From: Rotaria sp. Silwood1
Taxonomy: Eukaryota; Rotifera; Eurotatoria; Philodinida; Philodinidae
Length of the DNA: 64,000 nucleotides
Direction: 5' to 3'
Assembly: GCA_905250075.1 (NCBI GenBank)
Contig: CAJNOP010000013.1
Span: 850,188-914,187 of the forward strand
Under the pieces are notes generated by a model. It did no database searches, was not told where the DNA came from, and saw nothing but the letters and a program-made list of their open reading frames with translations. Below, piece by piece: positions 11,474-20,517 of this stretch (its first letter is position 1; every line of letters begins with the position of its first letter). A program made the position numbers and the translations under genes.

Positions 11474-14400
11474 TTAGTCACTTGCGGTTGGTGTTGTTCG
11501 TTTTGTTCGATAAGCAACTTTTAATTGTGTATTTTTAAGTTTTAATGATGAACCAAGTTTAATAGCAGCAGCTGCTAAATTATCATCAGGAAAAGTAACA
11601 AAAGCAAAAGCGGGTCGAACACCTGTCTTATTTGTTTTAGCTGGAGTTAATTCGATTTTAGTTGATTTTGGAAAAAGTTTTTTTAAATCAGATTCTTCAA
11701 CATTTTCAGGTAATTGACCAACATATATTGAATCAGTTAAAGTTTGTATTTCTATGAAAAACGAACATAATAAATAAAGAAGAAAAGAGTCATGTTCGAC
11801 ATGAACCTGGTTTAGTTTGTTGTTTTTTATTTGTATTCTCTGTTGGTGTTGTTTGTTTTTTCTTTTCCAAATTTTTATTTGAATCAGTAGCTGTTGGTTT
11901 TGTTTGTTTATCTTGTTTTGCAAATGCATAAAATATATTAACTTTTTCACCACCGATATGTGTATGAGCTTTTAATGCATCACTACAATCTGATTCGTTT
12001 TCAAATGTAACAAAAGCAATTCTAAGAAAAATACAAAAATAATAGGAATTGAAAATCTTAATAGATCAAAACATACTGCATTATTTTATGATTTGGACCA
12101 ACTTTTCGTTTTTGCATTTTAACTGAGTTTGCGTTTGGATAGAGAGATTTCATATCCGATACAGTAATACTTTCTTTTATTGAATTTATATACAATTGAG
12201 TTTTATTAAGTGGTTTAGTTGAAGTTTCTTGTTTGATTGCTTCACTTCCACCTTTTTGTTTATTTTGTACTGGTGTTGGTTTAGATTCAGATGCTGTCGT
12301 TTTGGATGTTTGATTTTGTTTTGGAGTAGTAGGAGTTAATGGTGATTGCTTTAATCCAGATTTAAGTGGTGGCGAAGCAGTTTCTTCTTCGTCGTCATCC
12401 TGTAAAAATTTAGTTTTGAACAAAAAGCAAATATATGATTTTAACTTACATCATCATCGTCATCATCATCATCATCATCATCATCCTGTATGAATAAATG
12501 AGAAGCTGATGTCCAAAAAGAAAGTGACTAACTTACATCATCATCATCATCGTCGTCGTCCTCATCTTCAAAAGCTTGTGGCGGTTTGGTCTAAAGGTTA
12601 AAATGACTTGTTTGAGAAAAAAATATTTTGATTTGTTTTTACTTGTTTTGAAGACGGTTTTGATTTGAAGATAGATTTTGTTGGTTCTTTTACATTATCA
12701 TCGTCGTCCTGAGAAAAGAACAGTAGTTATTATACCATCAAGTGTATTTTGACTAGAGATTTGGTAAAACTTCGATTGGTATCAGAAGCAGAATCATGAT
12801 TAAATGAGACTCTATTGTAGAACCTTGATACAGTTCTTTTAGCTTTTCTACGTACTGATTCATCGTCATCGTCGTCGTCATCGTCATCATCACTATCATC
12901 ATCATCTTGAGCAAAAGATGTTTTGACAGCATTTTTCATCTAAACATATTAGTCAACAATTAAGAGGTAGTCATTCCTTTAAGCTCACTGGTTTTCCAGT
13001 AGATGATGGTTTGATGACAGACTTTTTTTGTGTTTCTTCTTCATCATCGTCATCGTCATCATCATCATCATCATCTTCGGAAGATGATGGCGTTTTAGCA
13101 GTAGATTTAGTCTAAAAGTTAGAATGATTTGTTTGAGAAAACTATTTTGATTTTCTCTTACTTCTTTTGACAAAAGTTTTGTTTTGAGGATGGATTTTGT
13201 TGGTTTTTTTACATCATCATCACCATGCTGAAAAACGAACAGTGATTATTGTAATATGGAGAGTATAAATGTTCAGGAGTATTTTGACTTCAATTTTGGT
13301 AAAACTGGAAACTAAATTCTATAACAGTCCTTATAGGACTTTCATGGGATGCACCAGGAGACTCATAATTGAGGCCTCATCCTCAAAAATAGTTGATTTT
13401 TGTGAAAAACATGAAAATTGAGATATATAAATGTGAGATAGTCCAAGCTCTGACCTTCCATAACTGACATGACTTTTTTTTATTTCGCAATTTGTTTTTT
13501 TTTCATAAATTTTTCATCGTTTTTGCACTTGAAAAATCTGGTTTTTTCGATCATGCAGCCCAGAATTCTCAAAGGAGCTTCGCTGTAGTCAATGGCTTTT
13601 ACACTATTATATGACAGACTACTTTTATAAATAAAGCGTCATTTTTGAGAGTCTTTCGAGACATTGATCTTCTCTCCGCTTGAAAAAAAAAGATGTTAAA
13701 CAAAAAGGTTCTGTCATGCTCTGCATTCTTAAAAAGATTAAATCTGTACAATGAAGGATCACAGAGAATTTCAGATTACCAAATGAGCTATTTTAGATCC
13801 TTTTTAATAGAATATATGCCGAAAAAATTATGATATAGGACTGAAAATTTCCTGTGATTTAAATGTATTTAGGCCAGTATCGATTTTCGATGGTGCCTTA
13901 CAAGGAACACTATTGTATACTATTGATGCAAAGTTTATTTTTGCTTCTCGACTTACTGATTCATCATCATCACCTTGAAAGGACGACTTGGGGATAGGTT
14001 TAGTCTAGAACCTTCAATGATTAATTTGAGTAGAGTCATTGTTAAAACTTACTTGTTTTCCGGTAACAGGTGGCTTAATGACAGACTTCTTAGGTATTTG
14101 TTCTTCTTCGTCGTCATCATCATCATCATCTTCGAAAAATGATTGTTTGACGACAGGTTTAACCTACAAATTTGAAGGATTACTTTGACTAATATTCTTG
14201 TTCCCACTCACTTGTTTTCCAGTAGCAAATGGCTTAACGGCAGGCTTCTTAATTGTTTGTTCTTCTTCATCATCGTCATCGTCATCATCATCATCATCGT
14301 CATCATCATCATCATCGTCGTCATCATCTTCTTCTTCGAAAAATGATTGTTTGGGGACAGGTTTAACCTACAAGTTTCAATGACTACTTTGATTAATACT

Positions 14401-16839
14401 CTTGTTCAAACTCACTTGTTTTCCAGTAACAGATTGCTTAGCTACAGGCTTCTTAATTGTTTGTTCTTCTTCATCATCGTCATCATCATCATCATCATCG
14501 TCATCGTCATCATCGTCGTCATCGTCGTCATCATCATCATCGTTATCCTCATCATATTTAGTTCCTTTCCCTTTCAAAACATTTTTATTTACTACAGGAA
14601 TATTTTTACCACGCGTTGAAGTATCAATCTTAAGTTTTTTTGCTTGAGGACCTACAAGAATGCAGTAAAGCCATAATTCTACAAATAACAAAAAAAAACT
14701 AACTTGATTTATCAGCAAAATCCACTGATCGTTTTGGAGGCTTGGATAATGTTGGTATATCAGAAGCTGTTTTTTGATCTAGAAATAATTCGAATGTAAT
14801 ATAAATGATAAATTGAGTAATATTGACACACCAGGCTTTTTTTTCTTTTCAGATGAATTATTGATCACAGGTGATTTAGTAAGTGGTGATTTGCCTTCTG
14901 TTTTAGCTTGAGTGATAGTTGAAGTCTGTTGTTTAGATGATAGTGGTGGAGTTTTTTGTAATTTAGATGGTTTTTCATCTTCATCCTCTTCCTACAACAA
15001 AAGCAGATTTTATGTTTTAAAGATAAAATCATTAAATATTTACATCATCATCATCGTCGTCGTCATCATCATCATCGTCATCCTGAAAGAATATTATAAG
15101 TAAAAGGTTCACATTAAAATCAATATATACCGATTCATCATCGTCATCTTCAACTTTTTTACCAGCTGCTGATTTTGAAGGTACCGATTTTCCTCCACCA
15201 ACCATTTTAGCAACAGTTTGTTTAATTTTTTTTTGTTGTTCATCATCTTCATCCGATTCATCATCTGAATCATCTTCGGTATCAAAATCTATCTAAACAA
15301 ATATTTAAATACATTATCGTCATGATTTCAACAAGCGATATCCGTTACTTACAGATTCATCATCATCGTCATCATCTTCATCAGAGTCGACGGATATTTT
15401 TCCTTTTCTTTGCATGTTATTATTAGCTGCCAAGCCTTTTCCTTCAGATGTATCACTTTTGAGTTTTTTCGCTTTTGGACCTATTTGCAATTAAAGGTTT
15501 TATGTATTATTTATTTCAAAAACATGATGAACATATCAAAGTTTATACTATAGGGTGGTCCATAAGTAACTTCACGATAAAAAATCTGAATATCTATACT
15601 TTATAGAGCTAATCTTTTTTTCATAACAAATTTCTATCATTCACAATGTTGAAGATGGCCATAAGGGATCTGTGTATGCATGCATTCGTCTTTCGATAGC
15701 TATATTCGATTGCATATCTCGTTGTGCAATTGTTTTCTCTCTCTCGCTGCCGATATAGATACCTGTGTCTTCTTCAGTACAATGTAGTGAAACCGAGCGG
15801 TAATTTGACTATAGATGTTGATGCTGATTTCCATCAAAATTCGGAAAAAATATATTTCAAGATTTTAGATTCATGTTATGACCTATAAAGTTACAAAGTT
15901 CTCATGAAAAAAGAATTAGTCGCATAGATTATAGATACTTAAATTTTCTATCGTAAATCTACTTATGAATCACTCCATATACTAAGAATTTATCAAATAC
16001 ATTCATCCAAAAGCAAAGTTCAAGTAATCAATTATTATTTTCATCACGGTCCATCGACTTCGAGTCTGAAAATTTTGAGCGGGATAAGCTCTAGTGTCTA
16101 TTAACATGTCTTAATCTAAATTTTATGGCGACGAGCATCACTTTATATATTTTGTGTTTGATTTCGAAATAAATGATTACCTGAATTATCATTGGTATTT
16201 GACGATCGTTTTTGTGGTTCAGCTCGTTTAGTTTGAAAGGCTACTTTAAGTTGAGTATTTTTAAAACTAGCTCCCTGTTTAACAGCAGCTGATGCTGAAG
16301 CATCATCCGGAAACGAAAGAAAAGCATGACTAAAAAAAACAGTAATTGATCAAATTTAAAAAATAACGAATTAGAAGAAAAATTTACCCAGGTCTGTTTC
16401 TTTCAGCTGGAGTTAATGTTACATTTTTTGCTTTTGGAAAAAGTTTTTTCAAATCATTTTCTTTAATATCACCAGGTAATTGACCAACATAAATACTATC
16501 TGTCATAAATTCACGTTTTGTATCGCCGAATTTTCCTCCACCACGATTTCCACTTTGAAAACCACCACGATTTCCACTTTGAAAACCACCACGATTTCCA
16601 CTTTGAAAACCACCACGATTTCCACTTTGAAAACCACCTCGATTTCTACCTTGAAAACTACCTCGACTTCGATCTCGTCCACCGCCACGTTTACCACCAC
16701 GATTTCCAAATCCGAAACCACCACCACCGCCTAGAATAAAAGACAAAAGTAAAATTCTTTTTTTATAATCACGTTTTTTTTTACCTCGATCACCACCACC
16801 CCCACGTCCACGTCCACGTGATTGTTGTCGATTAGACAT
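11474..16839 (-). CDS. Nucleolin/Nopp140-like nucleolar RNA-binding protein, 21 exons
   Basis: Exons: 16785-16839, 16388-16730, 16181-16329, 15353-15480, 15131-15292, 15044-15082, 14832-14991, 14704-14778, 14416-14651, 14212-14367, 14053-14163, 13957-14004, 13162-13227, 12989-13111, 12856-12939, 12643-12708, 12537-12590, 12450-12485, 12077-12399, 11807-12021, 11474-11751. They sum to 2907 nt with no frame break: 968 residues. Order of parts: RGG/GGF box (about 8-87) with an eight-residue repeat, an RRM (about 96-170), then roughly 500 residues of alternating Asp/Glu tracts and Lys/Pro-rich linkers, then two RRMs (about 764-842 and 881-955). The first and last RRMs share DSIYVGQLP and KNTQLKVA and are clearly sister copies. 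Acidic tracts plus RRMs plus RGG are nucleolin parts; alternating acidic and basic blocks recall Nopp140. Likely role: nucleolar rRNA processing. An AG acceptor lies 35 nt before the ATG. The middle exons are the least certain. Confidence 0.85.
13480..13910. repeat. Dispersed repeat copy in a nucleolin-like intron
   Basis: Resembles 52930-53300 in a TRPC intron. The clearest shared block reads GATCRYGCA, then AGAATTCTCAAAGRAGCTTC, then a GTAGYTSATSGCTTTT-like stretch and ACTRTTATA. Similarity fades on both sides. No terminal inverted repeats were found. Confidence 0.45.
15551..15978. mobile_element. Mariner-like miniature inverted-repeat element in an intron
   Basis: The left end reads TAGGGTGGTCCATAAGTAAC and continues through ACGATAAAAAATCTGAATATCTAT. 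The reverse complement of the right end reads TATGGAGTGATTCATAAGTA and continues through ACGATAGAAAATTTAAGTATCTAT. The two ends match at roughly 70-75% over about 55 bp. The flanks offer a TA duplication. No open frame fits a transposase. It fills most of the 697-bp intron between exons 3 and 4 of the nucleolin-like gene. Confidence 0.6.
16538..16657 (-). repeat. 24-bp coding minisatellite (RGGFQSGN repeat)
   Basis: Four identical or near-identical 24-bp units (plus-strand unit CCACCACGATTTCCACTTTG plus four A's) are followed by one degenerate unit. On the minus strand they encode the GGFQSGNR octapeptide of the RGG box in the nucleolin-like protein. Near-identity of the units suggests recent unequal exchange or slippage. 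Confidence 0.9.
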
Positions 16840-16938
16840 GAATTTCCACAAAACAAAAACAGATGATGATTAATCTATAAGATTTAATTCATAAAAATTA
16901 AATCAATGTCAATTGTGGTCTATATTTTTTAAACCAGA

Positions 16939-16970
16939 CACGAACGAAAAAAAATCAAAATTCGTTCGTG
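16939..16970. other. Perfect 10-bp inverted repeat between ALAD and the nucleolin-like gene
   Basis: CACGAACGAA (16939-16948) and TTCGTTCGTG (16961-16970) form a perfect stem with a 12-nt loop. It sits 100 bp upstream of the nucleolin-like ATG and about 75 bp after the ALAD stop. It could be a palindromic binding site or a transcript hairpin; nothing else fixes its role. Confidence 0.6.
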
Positions 16971-17043
16971 ACATATCAAAACAGGTAGATAAAAATCACA
17001 CGGGGCAAAAAATGAGGGATAAAGATATATGATAAAAAAAAGA

Positions 17044-18051
17044 CTAATATTGTTGAGCTTCTTTCAACCAATCAAGAAGTTGTGGTGTAAAATAAGTGAT
17101 AAGAATATCGGCACCAGCACGTCTCATTCCAATTAAACTTTCAATAACTGCTGCTCGTAAATCAAAAGCATTCGCATGTGCTGCATGCCATAACATTGCA
17201 TATTCGCCTGATACTTGGTAAACAGCTAATGGATGATGAGGAAAACGTTGTTTAACTTCTTTAATTATATCTAAGAAAGGGCCACCTGGTTTAACCATTA
17301 ACATATCAGCTCCTTCAATAACGTCACGTTCAGCAGCTCGTATAGCAAGACCAGTAGATACAGCAGGTAATTGATAAGCACGACGATTACCTGATGATGG
17401 TGCTGATTGAGCAGCATCACGAAATGGACCATAAAAACATGAAGCAAATTTTGAAGAATAAGACATAACTGCAACTGAACTTCCTATGTTATTAGTTAAT
17501 AAAATTTTTTTTATTGCATCTATTCGTCCATCCATCATATCGGATGGAGCTATAATATGTGCACCATCTTGAGCAAAATTAAGTGCTATTTCAGCTAAAC
17601 GTTCAATTGATGATAGATTATTAATTGTACCATCGGTTTTAAGTATTCCACAATGGCCATGTGATGTATAACCACATAAGCAAAGATCCACAGCTATGGT
17701 TAATGATGGAAATTTTGAACGAAGCATTGGTAAACATCGTCGAACAGGTGATTCTTTTGATAATGCATATTCACCAGTTGGGGTTTTATTTGAACTTTTT
17801 GTTACACCAAATATAAGAATTGTTTTTAAACCTTTGTTAACCAATGGTGATAAATGATCAATGAGGGCATCAACACCATAACGGCGTTGTTCAGGAAAAT
17901 TAGGAATTTCTTCGCTCGATTCATCTGGGACAAGATCAGTAACAAATACTGGATAGATTAATTGATTTATATTCAGTAATGTATTTGAACCATGCCATGA
18001 ACGAAGGGTTTCATTAAAATAACCGCTGTGTAAGATATGATTTGCCTCCAT
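17044..18051 (-). CDS. ALAD: Delta-aminolevulinic acid dehydratase (porphobilinogen synthase)
   Basis: Single uninterrupted frame of 335 residues, the usual family length (about 330). It condenses two molecules of 5-aminolevulinate to porphobilinogen, the second step of heme synthesis, in the cytosol. The zinc loop reads DLCLCGYTSHGHCG with Cys124, Cys126 and Cys134. The Schiff-base lysines are Lys201 (SSKFAS) and Lys254 (MLMVKPG). The Arg-rich lid stretch YGPFRDAAQSAPS is also present. The Cys-type loop is that of the animal and fungal zinc form, not the Asp-rich plant form. The loop has Gly where vertebrate enzymes have Pro. It is intronless although its neighbours are rich in introns. It lies 204 bp upstream of the nucleolin-like start on the same strand. 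Confidence 0.97.
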   Translation of the reverse strand: MEANHILHSGYFNETLRSWHGSNTLLNINQLIYPVFVTDLVPDESSEEIPNFPEQRRYGVDALIDHLSPLVNKGLKTILIFGVTKSSNKTPTGEYALSKESPVRRCLPMLRSKFPSLTIAVDLCLCGYTSHGHCGILKTDGTINNLSSIERLAEIALNFAQDGAHIIAPSDMMDGRIDAIKKILLTNNIGSSVAVMSYSSKFASCFYGPFRDAAQSAPSSGNRRAYQLPAVSTGLAIRAAERDVIEGADMLMVKPGGPFLDIIKEVKQRFPHHPLAVYQVSGEYAMLWHAAHANAFDLRAAVIESLIGMRRAGADILITYFTPQLLDWLKEAQQY

Positions 18052-19452
18052 TAATCGATAAAAGAATTAGCAAAGAGATTCACTCAATACATTATCAAAC
18101 CGAATTCAATAAACAAAGAACCAGGTGTTGGTAAATTCATAACGACCAATCAAAATTTAATGAGGCTTCATTTTTTATGTCTTTATTCGTATATGAAGAA
18201 AAAAAATCAGAATATACTGTACATATTTTCGTTCTAATATATATCTGATTTGTTGAAATATTGAGAATATAGGTCTTTTATAGTCACCAAGATGTCGCTG
18301 GTTATTGATATTTTTTCATATGCTTCACATAATCATTGTCATTTGATACTAAACTCAAATATGAATAAACTGAATTTAATATAAACAAAAATATATATAA
18401 AAGTAATCAATTGCATTCTATTATCCATGAATATTTCACTTGAACTGACTAAAACTTCTTTTATTAAGAAAGACAAAACTTCTAAAGAGCAATCATCAAT
18501 ATTTTGTTCCGATATTACCGTTTGTATAGTCATGTTTGGTGCAATTTCTCCTTCATATATCTACAACAGTAGGCTTGCAAACAGAATATGATGTTGATTC
18601 TCTCTATATATACAAACAGTCCCATAAATACTAGGTCTCAACAATATCTATATGAGCTTCATATACTTATAGGACGATATTTCAAATAACATCATCCGTT
18701 TTTTATTAAAGTGACATGAACGAAAGAAATGTGATAATTAAAATCTCGAAATTGATCGGCATCAGTTTTAAAAATCAAAAACAAAATATATTTTATTTAG
18801 TAGAAGCACATGTTAATCTAACAACAGAAAATAATCTCGCATACATTTTCAACTGATCACACAATCGGAAATTTCGTATCTCTATCTTAGGGTAGAACTC
18901 TTGCAATAAATAATTCATCAATGAGTTTATAACATAAATCGTTGTTCTATGTTTTTAATCTTGACTGTCTTGAAGTAGAACATATTCTCTGCAAACTTTA
19001 TAAATTCTTTTAAAATCCACTTCTTTCAAAAATTTTGCATATAAGTTAAATGATGACGCCAATAGTTGCTCATAATATTTGTTAGAGAAGCGATCTAAAT
19101 ATTAGGTATTACTTTGTAAAGTGTGTTATGTTACACACGATGGACATTTGTTCATTAGAATATCGTTTAAAAAACTTCAAGTCTATTTCAAGATTTTAAT
19201 TATTACGTTTCTTTTCTTTATAACACTATTATTAAAATAGATAATCTTACGTAAAACATCATTCTAGGTACTCAAAGTTTATAAAGATATTGTTAGGTAA
19301 GGATCATTCTGTATAATACAATGATTAAGATGAAACTGCTCGAAATTTTTAAGTGTATTGAAACAAACAAAACATAACTATATTTCAATTATCGAAGTTT
19401 GAATAATGTGTATAAAATTATTAGCAAAGAAAATGTTTGATGAATAAATAAT
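18052..19452. other. 1.4 kb intergenic stretch, nothing recognised
   Basis: AT-rich sequence between the oxygenase stop and the ALAD start. The only open frame (64 codons, minus strand, 18339-18533) shows no family features. It presumably holds the ALAD promoter and the oxygenase 3' UTR. Confidence 0.5.
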
Positions 19453-20517
19453 TTAATATGAATTCGTTCCAATAATAGTTTGTTCTTCAGCAAGATTTGG
19501 AAATACTCGGCTAACTTTTTTCAATAAATAGTCTCCATATGTTCCAGAAAATGTATGCACACTTGCTTTATCCCATCGATGTTCAGCATCATCATCATCT
19601 ACTGTTGTTATTCCTTCCATAGGTATAGGTAATACTTGAGTATCCCAATTAGGATCAAGAAAAAATGGAAATGATAATCGATCATGCGATGGTGATAAAT
19701 TACGTACACGATGTGGTGTTGATCTATAATATCCACCTGTCATTCTATCAAGCATATCGCCAATATTACATATAAATGTATTAGGTATTGGTGGTGCGTC
19801 TATCCATTTATCATGATTAATTTTCACTTGTAAACCTCCAATATCATCTTGTAATAAAATTGTTAACATACCATAATCAGTATGTTCACCAACACCCCAT
19901 AAATTTTCATTTCCTTTCTGTTGACAAAATGAAGCTGGATAATTAAATATACGAAATAGACAAGTGGGTTCATTAAGAAAATAATTTTTATCAAAAAAAT
20001 TTGCATCTAATTTAAGTGAACGTGCAAGACCAGACATAATTATTCGGCCAAGATTTTCCATAGTTGTCATATAAGTTAATATAACATGACGAAATTCATT
20101 TTCATCATCTCCAATAGGAGGAAATTGATTTCGTCCATGTAATGGTACTTTATTATGAACTTTTGGATGATTATCATCATCAATTTCTGTACCAAAATAA
20201 AGACCTTCTTTACCATCTGGTTTTCCACTTGTTAATTCATTACCAACGGGAAAATAACCACGCCAAGCTCGACCACCTTTACTCATTGCTATTTGCATTT
20301 TATTTTCTAATGGTAATGAAAAAAATTTTCGACTAAATTCAATTAATTCTTCCTGTAATTTCATGGGGATACCATGATTTTTAACATAGAAAAAACCCCA
20401 GGTACGACATGCCTGATGAAGTTGTGCAGCAGTTTCTTGTTGATGAATATCATTTGAATCATTAAGGAGCAATGGGCCTATATCAATAATAGGCAACGAT
20501 GTTTGAGCTTCAGTCAT
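19453..20517 (-). CDS. 2-oxoglutarate/Fe(II)-dependent dioxygenase, isopenicillin-N-synthase-like
   Basis: Single exon, 354 residues. The N-terminal DIOX_N region starts LPIIDIGPLLL and includes CRTWGFFYVKNHGIP (residues 37-51). The catalytic double-stranded helix carries the iron ligands His212 and Asp214 (GEHTDYGMLTILLQDD) and His269 (STPHRV). Arg280 in the RLSFPFF stretch is the 2-oxoglutarate-binding arginine of the RxS motif. The family hydroxylates, desaturates or cyclises small molecules and is abundant in plants, fungi and bacteria. The exact substrate cannot be told. It has no intron, unlike most neighbours, but base composition and codon choice match them. Horizontal acquisition followed by adaptation is possible; a native animal gene is not excluded. 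Confidence 0.92.
   Translation of the reverse strand: MTEAQTSLPIIDIGPLLLNDSNDIHQQETAAQLHQACRTWGFFYVKNHGIPMKLQEELIEFSRKFFSLPLENKMQIAMSKGGRAWRGYFPVGNELTSGKPDGKEGLYFGTEIDDDNHPKVHNKVPLHGRNQFPPIGDDENEFRHVILTYMTTMENLGRIIMSGLARSLKLDANFFDKNYFLNEPTCLFRIFNYPASFCQQKGNENLWGVGEHTDYGMLTILLQDDIGGLQVKINHDKWIDAPPIPNTFICNIGDMLDRMTGGYYRSTPHRVRNLSPSHDRLSFPFFLDPNWDTQVLPIPMEGITTVDDDDAEHRWDKASVHTFSGTYGDYLLKKVSRVFPNLAEEQTIIGTNSY

Noticed and set aside
14198-14647. Plus-strand open frames made of long Ser runs, and an Ile/Val-rich one
   Set aside because: They are antisense readings of the GAT/GAC repeats that encode Asp tracts of the minus-strand nucleolin-like gene.
16480-16739. Open frames in three other frames with regular 8-residue repeats
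   Set aside because: They are shadows of the 24-bp minisatellite coding for the RGG box.
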